This document shows, one piece after another, positions 45,257 to 55,645 of a DNA stretch of 64,000 nt (its first letter is position 1; each line of letters begins with the position of its first letter). Location: the NCBI GenBank assembly GCA_035610835.1, contig CM069458.1, positions 29,413,449 through 29,477,448 on the forward strand, read 5' to 3'. The translations under genes were made by a program, and so were the position numbers. Under the pieces are notes generated by a model. That model had not been told where the DNA came from. It searched no databases and saw nothing but the letters and a program-made list of their open reading frames with translations. The DNA is from Ophiura sarsii (taxonomy: Eukaryota > Echinodermata > Ophiuroidea > Amphilepidida > Ophiuridae).

Positions 45257-45469
45257 TACACCAAGGCATGCCTTGCATATACCAACCATACACTCATATG
45301 TAATGCATATCATTATCAGAACACACCACACACAGCGGTATGGGAAAGTGTTGGTAGATAATTGACCTGCTGAAGTGTTTCTAGAAATTGAATTCAAATA
45401 CTAGTACTGGGAATTCTAGGCGATGCCAGCAGAGCTATAATGGTCTTACAGCTAAAGTTTTATAGCTGC

Positions 45470-45850
45470 TTAAACGTATGGTGATATTACTTTGGCACCA
45501 AACGTTTGCTGGCACGATTTTCAACTTGATGTGTTCTATTTTACATAAAAAGTAATCCTTAAAATTGTCGCATTACAAAGTTTGAGTTACATAACTCCAA
45601 TGGTTCTTATTTTAGAAGCACAAGGTCACACGAAATATGCCCATTGAGTAGCACACAAACTGTTGGGTGGCTAACCACCTTTGGCAGTAATTCACCACAT
45701 TTTAGCCAATAATCTATAAATGGAACATTTCTGGCCCCTAAGATTTTACAGACATAATGAGAAAATATGGGGAGTCTTCTGATATTAAAATATCTTGATG
45801 TGAAAAAACATCACAGCAAAAAAAAAAGGTGATCAGAACATACACCTTTA
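45470..45850 (-). repeat. Dispersed repeat R5, copy 3
   Basis: Inverse of copy 2; ends GATCAGAACATACACCTTTA. Confidence 0.85.
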
Positions 45851-46101
45851 ATGTATCAGTCTTACGTACAAGTCACTTATACGTTATAGCCATACGTACT
45901 AGTTTGACAGTGGGACCTTACAATGGACAGGTATTATTATTTATAAGTGAACGAAATAATTGACAAGGTATATGCTAATCCGGTATCATCCTCCCTGGCT
46001 CCGACCTGCACTTGGTTATAAAGTGCCTATTAGTATTACGCTAATGATACAGTATAAAAATATCAATATGATCTTGTACCCACGGTGTCTAATACATGCG
46101 C

Positions 46102-46358
46102 ATATCGAGGGTTGAGCGCCAGAAGGCCGTAACTCAATTTTTGGGCAAATTGGTATTTTGGTTCAAAATAATCCATTAAATCTAGATTTTCAGAACCATA
46201 AAGAGATAACGCATAAACACTCTTAATTTGACTAAAAATTAGAGTTACAAGTTGGGTGCTACTACAGGGTATTGTAATGGGTCCCAAATATTTGAAAGTT
46301 GATTATCTCAAAACAGCATTTTTTAAAGTAAGGCCTTCTGGCGCTCAACACTCGATAT
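46102..46358. mobile_element. MITE family R2, intact copy
   Basis: Ends ATATCGAGGGTTGAGCGCC and GGCGCTCAACACTCGATAT, with GAAGGCCGTAACTCA / AAAGTAAGGCCTTC continuing the arms to about 35 bp. 257 bp. Provides the unbroken reference for the copy at 5122-6722. Confidence 0.85.
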
Positions 46359-46474
46359 ACATAGTATTATATTAAATCATGAATGACGTACAGCTTTATG
46401 CAAACTAGAGAGTCTTACCTGGTGTACTGCTTAATTAATTCGATTTAGGAATGAAGAAACGTAACGATTGCATG

Positions 46475-46574
46475 NNNNNNNNNNNNNNNNNNNNNNNNNN
46501 NNNNNNNNNNNNNNNNNNNNNNNNNNNNNNNNNNNNNNNNNNNNNNNNNNNNNNNNNNNNNNNNNNNNNNNNNN
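46475..46574. other. Assembly gap (100 N)
   Basis: Exactly 100 N, the usual scaffold placeholder; true length unknown. It falls at the edge of the TTAGCAAGG satellite. Confidence 1.
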
Positions 46575-46599
46575 ACTCGAGAGGTAAGGACTCGGACTC

Positions 46600-47021
46600 G
46601 GGTAGGGTGGACTCGACTACAACACTGGTAGGATCACTACAGTTTAGCAAGGTTAAGCAGAAGTATTAGTTTAACAAGGTTAGGCAGACTTACAAGTTTA
46701 GCAAGGTAAGGTAGAATTCAGCAAGGCTTAACATACTTACGTTTAACAAGGTATAATTACTAGTTTAACAGGTTTAGGCAAAATTACTAGTTTAGCAAGG
46801 TTAGGTAGAATTACTATACTTTAGCAGGGTATGGTAGGATTACTAGAGTTTAGCAAGGTTACGCAGAATTACTAGAGTTTAGCAAGGTTAGGCAGAATTG
46901 AAGAATTAGGAATTAATAGATTAGCAAGGTTAGGTAGAATTACTATACTTTAGCAAGGTTAGGCAGAATTACTTCAACTTGGTAAGGCAAAGGAGAACTA
47001 CAATTCAGCAAGGCTAAACAC
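46600..47021. repeat. TTTAGCAAGGTTAGGCAGAATTACT satellite, part 1
   Basis: Degenerate units of roughly 30-40 bp built on TTAGCAAGGTTAGG and AGAATTACTA. The array resumes at 49960 after a nested insertion, then again at 51218 and 51620. Confidence 0.85.
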
Positions 47022-47666
47022 ATTGGCCCGTATTTTCGTACGTAGTTGAACACAGTTTTAAGCTAAACACGCGTCTAACTTTGACTCTAGACTCATCGTT
47101 TAACTAGACGAAAATGTGTATAACTTAAATACGCGTCTAACTCACTAAAAGTGTCTAACTTTAAACATGGGTATGGGGGTAGTATAAAGCGCGTTTAACT
47201 AAACTCATACATCAACTGTATGCCTTGAATGATCACTCAACCGTGCCTGCTGCAAGCTGACGTTCAGATCGTGTAGTACTAAAAATGCACGTGCTTTTGA
47301 GGTATTCGGTCGATTTATATTGTAATCCATTAGGGCCACAACAAAAATAAATACCTGTATACTGTAACGCACGACCACTCTGGGGACGAGATTCGCGGAG
47401 TTTAAAACCGTGTTTTGTTGAACACGTTGTTTAAACGATTAACTCGCGTTTAAAGGCCCTGTCACACCATAGCGTATGGCCTGAACGTGGCCTGAACGTA
47501 TGCCGACGTATTCAAAAAATAGCTCGAAAATTGTCAGAGTCCAAGAACGTCCAAGAACGTCCAACTTCCCAACGAATTGCGTAGGAAAAGTCGACATCGG
47601 TGATGGAATGGACGTATCCATAGCGTATCCATAGCGTATTAAACGTACACATAGCGTATGACTATA

Positions 47667-47983
47667 GGGGGCTGGCATTTTCTTCGGAAGGGGGGGGGGG
47701 GGGGGGGGGTCCCAAATATACTGGGGGGGGGTCATAGTTTTTTTGACATGAAAACAGGGGGGGTCATAAAATTATTTCATTGAAAATGGGGGGGGTCACA
47801 AATTTGACTTGATATTCTCATTTCTGAAATGTGTGTTGGGGGGTCACAAAATAATGGACTGTATTGGTAGGGGGGGGGGGTCATAAAAATATGCAGCTCT
47901 TGGATAGGGGGGGTCATGAAAAAATTGTCTGGGTCTATCCACATTTTTGGGACCCCCCCCTTCCGAAGAAAATGCCAGCCCCC
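47667..47983. mobile_element. TA-flanked GGGGGCTGGCATTTTC element (third level)
   Basis: GGGGGCTGGCATTTTCTTCG and CGAAGAAAATGCCAGCCCCC, bordered by TA (47665-47666, 47984-47985). The interior is GGGGGGTCATAAAA repeats with G-runs. Confidence 0.85.
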
Positions 47984-48119
47984 TAATGTATTGATAGCGT
48001 ATCACTAACTTAAAACAAACTTATGACAGCGTATCACAGCGTATGCGATCGGCGAGCGTATACCAACGTATGCTTAACGTATTCGAAGCGTATGTCTGCC
48101 GTGTTCGACGTATCCTCAG

Positions 48120-48544
48120 CAGGCGCGTACTGCGGCATGTGAGCCAGGGGGGGGGGGGGGGGGGGGGGGCAAGTATATGTCGTCCCGACAGTGGCGTAAA
48201 TTTTCGTAAAAGGTTGCCCCAAATGTTTTCCCAGTCAGTCACCTCGTGAATTTCACGTAAGTGGGGGGGGGGGGGGGGGGGGGGGGGGTTAGGGTCAAAA
48301 CAATTCGCACGGTCAAACAATTTCGCACAGTCACAAAATTTCGTACGGTCACAAAATTTCGCAGTCCAAAAAGAACAACAGTCAACAATTAATGCCCAAT
48401 CCTCAGTGTTTTCGGTCTAGGCCCTATATATTTTTTTTCTTATGCGAATTTAGCGTCCCGGTATCGCTAATTTAGCGTCCCGGTATTTAGAGCCAGGGGG
48501 CAAGTTGCCCCCCCCCCCCTGCCCTCCCGGTCGGTACGCCACTG
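48120..48544. mobile_element. hAT-like MITE (third level)
   Basis: Ends CAGGCGCGTACTG and CGGTACGCCACTG, with a perfect 8-bp duplication ATCCTCAG at 48112-48119 and 48545-48552. Two G-runs (48149-48169, 48263-48288) lie inside, with AATTTCGCACGGTCA repeats. Confidence 0.88.
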
Positions 48545-49959
48545 ATCCTCAGCGTATTCTCGGCGTACAACGAACACGTGACTTATGTCGCTGCAGAAAT
48601 TGAGTTTCGTACACGGCGGGACAAGTGTTGCCAGTTCAAGTAAAGGCAGCCTAGATGATAACTATTAAAATATCTAGAAGGGTAAATCTATAAGGCCAAC
48701 CTATAACTTACGACGAGTAACGTACCTCTAACGTATGTCAGCGTATGTCAACGTGTGTCTAACGTATGTAAGCGTTTGTAAACGTATGTCTAACGTACAA
48801 CGAACTTATCGGGAACTTATGCAGAACGTAAGTTAAGCACACGTTGAGTACGTTGAGAAATTTTGAACATGCTCAATAATTTTTTGCGGGCGCGACGTGT
48901 TCCAAATGTTCACAACGTATCACAGCGTGCTCTTAACGTAAACGACGTATCCCCAACTTACCCCTAACTTGTATCAGCGTACACCAACGTACGCCAACGT
49001 ATTTTTCGATATTTCGCACACGTTGTCATACGTTCAGGCGATACGCCATGGTGTGACAGGGCTACCGTACAGCTAGCGTATGTACCGTACAGCTAGCGAG
49101 CATTCGGCGTTTTGGGAACTTATGGAGGGTTTGAGTATATAAATGGGTCCCTTGAGTATCTCATCCTCACTTCTTCATGGTCTTTCGTGCTGAAAACATC
49201 AACCCATCATCATACGCTACGCTACGTTAATTATACGTTAAGCATACGTTAGTCATACGCTCGCATACGCTGTCATACGCTGTCATAAGTATGTTATAAG
49301 TTAGTGATACGCTATCAATACGTTAGTCATACGCTATGTATACGTTCAATACGCTATGGATACGCTATGGATACGTGACAGGGCCTTACACGATCGCCCG
49401 GCATAAGGTGAATACGTGAGAATACGTCGAAACTCGTTGGAAATACGTCAGGCATACGTTAGACATACGGCACATATACGTTATCAACTCGTTATCAACT
49501 CGTTATCACTACGTTGGCTGTACGTTTCCCCGTCAGCCTACGTTCATCAACGTATACTATAACTTACGAGTAACGTACCACTAACGTATGTCAGCGTATG
49601 TCAACGTATTTTTAACGTACCACAAACTTACCGGGAACTTATGCAGAACGTATTAAGCACACGTTGAGTACGTCGAGACATTTTGAGCATGCTCAATATT
49701 CTTTCGCGGGCTCGACGTGTTCCAAATTGTCACAGCGTATCACAGCGTATCACAGCGTGCTCTTAATAACGTAAACGACGTATCCCCAACGTACCCCTAA
49801 CTTATATCAGCGTACACCAAAGTATTTTTCGATATTTCGCATACGTTGGCATACGTTGAAGCGATACGTTATGGTGTGACAGGGCCTTAAGTTAGACACG
49901 CGTGTAGTTAGACACGGTTTTAAGATAAAACCGTGTTTAGTACGAGAATACGGGCCATT

Positions 49960-50454
49960 AGGTATAATTGCTCATTTAGCAAAGTTAGGTTGAATTATTA
50001 GTTTCGCAAGGTTAAGACGACTTACTTTAGGTTAACTTTGTCAAGGTGAGGTAGGATTACTAGAGTTTAGTAAGGTTAGGCAGAATTACTACAGTTTAGC
50101 AAGGTTATGCAGAATTACTACAGTCTAGCAGTGTTAGACAGATAACTACTACAGTTAAGCAAGGTTAGGCAGAATAACTATAGTTTAGTAAGGTTAGGCA
50201 GAATTGACGAATTTAGGATGACTAGTTTATCAAGATTAGGCAGAATTACTATGGCCTACTTTAGCAAGGCTAGGGAGAACTACTACAATTCAGCGAGGGT
50301 AAACATAAATACGACACTTTAACAAAGTTAGGTATAATTATTCGCTTAGCAAGATTAGGTATAATTACTCGGTAGGCAGAAATCCTAGTTTAGCAAGATT
50401 CGGTAGAATTACTATTTAGCATGGTTAAGTAGACTTACTATGTCTACTTAAAGG
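49960..50454. repeat. TTAGCAAGG satellite, part 2
   Basis: Continuation of the array at 46600-47021, same unit wording. Confidence 0.85.
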
Positions 50455-50501
50455 TAGTTGTTCTGATTGCTGGCCCGATTTTCAACTTGATGTTTTCTAT
50501 T

Positions 50502-50536
<35 letters not shown>

Positions 50537-51217
50537 CAGTATTTTATATAGCGCCTTATCCAAATTGCTCATTTGCTCAAAGCGCTGTAATTTTTGCTGC
50601 TGGTGAATCATCAGAATCAGGTCGCATCAACTAGGGTGCAGCCAATTTCTAGCGCAAACCTATCCGCACTTAGATTGTAACATCCACCATTTTTCAATGC
50701 AGCTCCCCAAATACCATTGGGTCATGGAAATTTTTGATAACCGAAACAACTGATCACTGATTTTGAAAGCAGGAGGAAACCGGAGAGCCCGGAGAAAACC
50801 TGCGAGAGCGTGCATGGATCGTGATAACCAAATACACATAAAGCCCGCGGTCGTGTACAGAATTGACCCGGGTTTTATTGGTTTAAGGCGAGGGAACAAC
50901 TGCTGCGCCAACACGCTCCCCCTTTTACATGAAAGGTCATCCTTAAAATTGCCACATTCCAAAGTTTGAGTTGCATAACTTACATGGTTCTAATTTAAGA
51001 AGCACAAGGTCACAAGAATTTTGCCTGGCTAGTGGTTAACCACCCGTGGCAGTAATTCACCACATTTTAGCCTACAATTTCTAAATGGAACATTTCTGGC
51101 TCCTAAGATTTTACAGACATAATGAGAAAAAGATGGGGATTCTTCTGATATCAAAATATCATGAAGCGAAAAAAAAAATCATAGCCAAAAAATAGTGATC
51201 GGAACATACACCTTTAA
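50455..51217 (-). repeat. Dispersed repeat R5, copy 4, interrupted
   Basis: Outer parts 50455-50507 and 50927-51217 join to the R5 sequence (TTCTATTTT | TTTTACAT). The insertion at 50508-50926 splits it. Confidence 0.85.
50508..50926 (-). mobile_element. SINE/LINE fragment with (ATT)n tail
   Basis: The plus strand starts (AATAAT)n then TTTTATATAGCGCCTTATCC and CTCAAAGCGCTG, and ends with GGAGGAAACCGGAGAGCCCG and AGAAAACCTGCGAG. The element therefore reads on the minus strand with a 3' trinucleotide tail. TTTT is duplicated at the target. The CGGTTTCCTCC-type wording is widespread in animal retroelements; the exact family is unsure. Confidence 0.6.
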
Positions 51218-51397
51218 GCAAGGTAAGATAGTATTACTGTAGTAGCAAGATTAGGCAGAATTGAAGCATTTAGGATGACTAGTTTATCAAGGTTAGGCAG
51301 AACTACTACAATTCAGCAAGGGTAAACATAAATACGACACTTTATAACAAAGTTAGGCAGAATTCATAGTTTAGCAAGGTTAGGCAGATTTACTAGA
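51218..51397. repeat. TTAGCAAGG satellite, part 3
   Basis: Same units; the target for the next insertion. Confidence 0.8.
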
Positions 51398-51619
51398 CAA
51401 CAACATTTACGATCAGTTAATCTCATCAAGACCGCCCTCTTCTTCCGGTGGTCGTCAGGATAAAAAGCCTGTGATGAGAGCTGACGTCAAATAGTCTGAT
51501 GAAGTGCTCAGTGTAGCATGAAACTGTCAAAACTCACAAGTGAGTATAATAATTCGTTTTATTATTATACCTCAACTAATTTTGGATTTGTCAAGATGAA
51601 ACACAATTTCTTATTAGAC
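51398..51619 (+). mobile_element. Penelope-like terminal fragment with hammerhead-like core
   Basis: Flanked by TTACTAGA at 51390-51397 and 51620-51627, so a clean insertion into the satellite. CTGATGA (51496-51502), then a GTGCT/AGCAT stem, then GAAAC (51520-51524) fits the core of a hammerhead ribozyme as found in Penelope-like elements. Stem I pairing was not convincing. TATAATAATTC..ATTATTATA hairpin follows. Confidence 0.5.
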
Positions 51620-51715
51620 TTACTAGAGTTTAGCAAGGTTAGGCAGAATTGACGAATTTAGGATGACTAGTTTATCAAGGTTAGGTAGAATTACTATGGC
51701 CTACTTAAGAAGGGG
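51620..51715. repeat. TTAGCAAGG satellite, part 4
   Basis: Last stretch of the array, ending in GGCCTACTTAAGAAGG. Confidence 0.8.
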
Positions 51716-51724
51716 GTGTGGACC

Positions 51725-52135
51725 CTCAGCTTAGCCTCCGTAAAACTGCTGTAACTCCTTCATTATTCATTTAATCTATATAAAAGTATACATTTTCTTG
51801 AAGGAAAGGGTTCAATGAATCCAACCATGAATATGAAATTGACCATTTTGGAAAAAATTATAAAAAACATGTTTTTTGACCCATTTTAGGCTTATGCAAG
51901 ATACCTCAAAATGTATTTTGTCATAATCCTAATAAAATTCCCTAGGAGGCGTTTTTTTATTATTATTATCTTATTTATTTTTTGAATTATAGACAAAAAA
52001 AGTGCCACAAAACGTGATTTTTTACCTCCAAAATCGTAAAAATCACATTTTTTGGCACTTTTCTAGAATTTAGAAAAGTTTTAAGTAATATTTCCAACAG
52101 AAATTATAGATAAATAGAACAGCTATTGGTAACGT
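51725..52135. repeat. Dispersed repeat R3, copy 2
   Basis: Counterpart of 23214-23815, with the same palindromic AACGTGATTTTTTA..AAAATCACATTTTTTGG segment. Confidence 0.75.
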
Positions 52136-52385
52136 TTATTACACGTATCAAAATCGAGACCCGTGAATCGAGCCCTGGAAAGATATTGAAGGATGGTGTT
52201 ATAAGTCACGCGCGCTTTAAATGGAGTCTGGCACGATTGAGAAGAAGATATTTTGAGCGCTTGCTTTCAAGCGCTATTAAAAGAAGTAATTCACAATGAA
52301 AAGATGGAATGAGGCACGTTTCCATACCACGCTTATACGCCCTATCTGCGCATACACTTCTAATTTTATCATTTATGCGCATACA

Positions 52386-52886
52386 CGGACGATGGTGGAC
52401 ACGGTTGGCGTGGGGTGTGGTATGGGGGTGGTACATAGTAGATATGAGGTAACTGGGATATGCCGCTAAATAGGATCTCACTTTTTACCCTCTGGTGGTA
52501 AATGGATGACCCCTTTTCAAAGCTATTTTTAGTACATTTATGGGTCTAAAATCCTTAAGTTGCTGTTTTTCACCAAAACTTTAGCAAAATCTGTCAAATA
52601 TATAAGAAGATTATGGGTTTCCGGTAAACGTATGGATCCATTTCCCCCGATAATTGGTAAATGTTTGGGTTAATTTTCATTTTGCTGGCGGCACATCCCT
52701 CCCATAAAATATCTGAGTACCCCCACCCCCCCCCCCCCCCCCCCGTCAATTTAGAATTCCTTTTGGCATTGATTTTGATTATAAGATGTCTAATAAGTCA
52801 TCTCTTAATCATTATTTCATCCACAACCGTCCACTCCAGTGAAAACATAGGATATTCGTGAACATGCCTATATCCACCGTCGTCTG
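52386..52886. mobile_element. hAT-like MITE, CAGACGACGG family, copy 3
   Basis: 501 bp; ends CGGACGATGGTGGA and TCCACCGTCGTCTG, with a perfect 8-bp duplication CGCATACA at 52378-52385 and 52887-52894. A C-run lies at 52727-52744. The interior differs from copies 1 and 2. Confidence 0.8.
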
Positions 52887-52894
52887 CGCATACA

Positions 52895-53605
52895 CACAGA
52901 TGATAATAGAAACGATCTGCCCATACTGTATTTCATATTTAACACTTTATATCGCAAATAACATTGAAACTTTCAAAATATCACATGTATTGTTAGAACT
53001 TTGTAGTACTAAAGGCGACGAAAACAAACTCTTCGATTGTTTTTTTAATATTCAAACCAAATTAACCTCAAATTCGAATAAAAATCTGCTCTGCCGGGAA
53101 CGTAGAACAGGATATTTCCCCTGGGCTTTATCGGTGTGATCAATAGGCGTTTTTGTGGTGTGTTAGTTTTACGCACTATGATGCCAGACTGGAAAATGTG
53201 GCCGCCATCATCTGTGCATACCCGTAGCTCATGAATAGAGCCACAGTTCTATATAAATCAAACAAGAAATGACGATCTATACACTACAAGTACGACCTAC
53301 CATTCACTTGTATAATAATTGTCAATACAAATCAGATTGTTCTATGTATAATTTATTTCTACTGCTTTGTTTTTATATTTCATAGTTTGGGCAAGTCTTT
53401 TGACATTGCCATATTTACTAACTTAGTGCGTAAAATGAATACAGTATCGTTATCTTATAAAGTGTTTATACAGTTGTGTATCACCATGGTATATCCAGAA
53501 CAATACTGATCGATCAATGTTTAACCACACTAATTTTTAAAATCACCACCAAATTGGCGCCTCGGTTCTTACTTCCTACAAATGTACCATAACACTTCTT
53601 CAATG
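52895..53605. other. No gene recognised
   Basis: A 93-codon plus frame (52858-53139) crosses the edge of the MITE and has no support. Confidence 0.45.
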
Positions 53606-53666
53606 ATATCACAAACGTACGAGCCTATTGGTAGGAGCAGTTATTCTCATTTCTCTTTTCACTTTA

Positions 53667-55210
53667 AGGCCCTGTCACAGTTGCAGGGGCGGAAATTTCT
53701 TGTTAGGTGTAGGGGGGATGATAAGTTTTGCCCCTAAAAAATTAAATTTAGCTGGTACCATCCATGCGGTGCGCAGCACCGCACTCCGAGCTATGCTCGG
53801 ACAGGGGGGAGTCTGAGGGGGGATGTGCCCCCCTCTGAAGTAGAACAATTTTCAATTTTCAAACTCATTTGGTGCGATCTGGTGTATACTTTTGACGAAT
53901 ATTGTATTGAAAAGCCATCGCTTCATTTTCAATAAATATTTTGTTTTTATCAATGAACAAAAGTTGAGAATTTTTTGTACTGATATATTCTTGATTTTAG
54001 TATAGATGGTTTAAAAGCTCCAACAGGGGGGAGTCTGAGGGGGGATGTGCCCCCCTCAGAAGTAGAAAAAAAATCAATTTTCAAACTCATTTGGTGCGAT
54101 CTGGTGTATACTTTTGACCAATATTGTATTGAAAAGCCATCGCTTCATTTTCAATAAATATTTTGTTTTTTATCAATGAACAAAAGTTGAGCATTTTTTG
54201 TACTGATATATTCTTGATTTTAGTATAAATGGTTTAAAAGCTCCAACTGGGGGGAGTCTGAGGGGGGATGTGCCCCCCTCAGAAGTAGAAAAAAAATCAA
54301 TTTTCAAACTCATTTGGTGCGATCTGGTGTATACTTTTGACCAATATTGTATTGAAAAGCCATCGCTTCATTTTCAATAAATATTTTGTTTTTTATCAAT
54401 GCACGAAAGAAGTTGAGCATTTTTATACTGATATATTCTTGATTTTAGTATCTATATGGTTTAAAAGCTCCAACAGGGGGAGTCTGAGGGTGGGGGATAT
54501 GCCCCCCTGAGAAGTAGAATTTTTTTCAATTTTCAAACTCATTTCGTGCGATCTGGTATACTTTTGACCAATATTTTATTGAAAAGCAATCACTTAATTT
54601 CTGATCAATATTGGCTTTTTAAATAGGCAGATAGGCCTATACCAGAAAGAAGTTAATTAGTTACCTCCAAAAGATGGATTCTTAACGTACATACGCGTAT
54701 GTATCCTAACCAACGTACAATAAACTCCAAACGTTCTTATGTCCCTCCCTCCCTCTCTTTTTCCTTTTTTTCTTCTCCTTTTTCCCCTTTTTTTCTTTCT
54801 TTTTTTCCTTTCCCCCCCCCCCCCCCCCTTTTTTCCTTTTTTTTTTGGTAGATGTGAAAAATCAGGGGGGGATGATTACATTGACCATCCCCCCCAGGTC
54901 AAAAAGTGGGGGGGATAAATCCCCCCCATCCCCCCCGGGATTTCCGCCCATGCACAGTTGCTATAGAGCTAACGTATGCCCTATGTGGCATACGCTGTGG
55001 CCATTCGTTACAGGGGTTCGCTAGGGTTCGCAGAGGTATACGCAGGTGTTTATGAAAATGTTTGAGCATGTTCGAAATTTTGAGCGGGTGACAACGTAGT
55101 GTGCGCGAACGTTTCACACGTCGGGTGTAGGTTGCTTATTCGTCACGTACACCCAATTTCCAAAACGTCGGGCACACGTTAGGTCTATACGCAACAGTGT
55201 GACAGGGCCT
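53667..55210. mobile_element. AGGCCCTGTCACA-ended transposon, copy 2
   Basis: Ends AGGCCCTGTCACAGTTG and GTGTGACAGGGCCT, site TTA / TTG (one change). Same end wording as 47454-49887. Its own body is short (TTGCTATAGAGCTAACGTAT ..) because 53684-54952 is inserted in it. Confidence 0.8.
53684..54952. mobile_element. hAT-like element with internal 223-bp tandem repeats
   Basis: Ends CAGGGGCGGAAATTTC and GGGATTTCCGCCCATG with a perfect 8-bp duplication CACAGTTG at 53676-53683 and 54953-54960. Inside, four units of about 223 bp start AGTCTGAGGGGGGATGTGCC (53810, 54032, 54255, 54481). A C-run lies at 54810-54828. No transposase. Confidence 0.9.
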
Positions 55211-55645
55211 TTGAATTGCTTGTGGAAACAAGGCTGGGCTCAAAAGATATATCTTCTAGTAATGAATACCAAACTATTGTTGTTAGAGCGCCTCCTATTC
55301 GGGCTCCTCGGGCCTTGCTTCCCCTGGATACACCACTGACTCCTTAAAGTTTTTACATAAAATGTAATATCAAAAAAATTACAAACGTACACATAGTTTA
55401 TAGGCTATATCAATGGCATTACAAACGTACGAGACTATTGGTTATTCTACTTTCCCTTTTCACTTTAAATTGCTTGTGGAAACAATGCTGGGCTCAAAAT
55501 ATAACTCTTCTGGTAATGAATATCAATTTTGTTTGTTTGTTAAGGCGCCTCCTAAACGAGACTATTGGTAGAGGAACAATTATTCTCATTTATCTTTTCA
55601 CTCTATGTTGCTTGTGGAATCGATACAGTGCTTTATGGTAACTAT

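Larger units (their letters stand above)
47454..49887. mobile_element. AGGCCCTGTCACAC-ended transposon (second level)
   Basis: AGGCCCTGTCACACCATAGC and its inverse (GGTGTGACAGGGCCT), flanked by TAA (47451-47453, 49888-49890), fitting a TWA site as in PIF/Harbinger. Inside are hundreds of bases of AACGTATG/GCGTATCA words in both orientations. Further copies of the end at about 49063 and 49376 suggest two fused or nested elements. TATATAAATGG at 49136 could be a TATA box. No transposase. Confidence 0.75.
47025..49956. mobile_element. GGCCCGTATT-ended transposon (outer of nested stack)
   Basis: GGCCCGTATTTTCGTAC at the left and GTACGAGAATACGGGCC at the right, with ATT on both sides (47022-47024, 49957-49959). 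GACACGCG/TAAACACGCG words follow at each end. It splits the TTAGCAAGG satellite. Contains the 47454-49887 element. Confidence 0.8.
53606..55645. repeat. Tandem repeat, three units, first one split by nested transposons
   Basis: Unit wording CAAACGTACGAGACTATTGG, CTTTTCACTTTAAATTGCTT and GTGGAAACAATGCTGGGCTC. Unit 2 is about 55417-55555 and unit 3 about 55556-55640. Unit 1 is 53606-53666 plus 55211-55310, separated by the 53667-55210 element. Confidence 0.8.
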
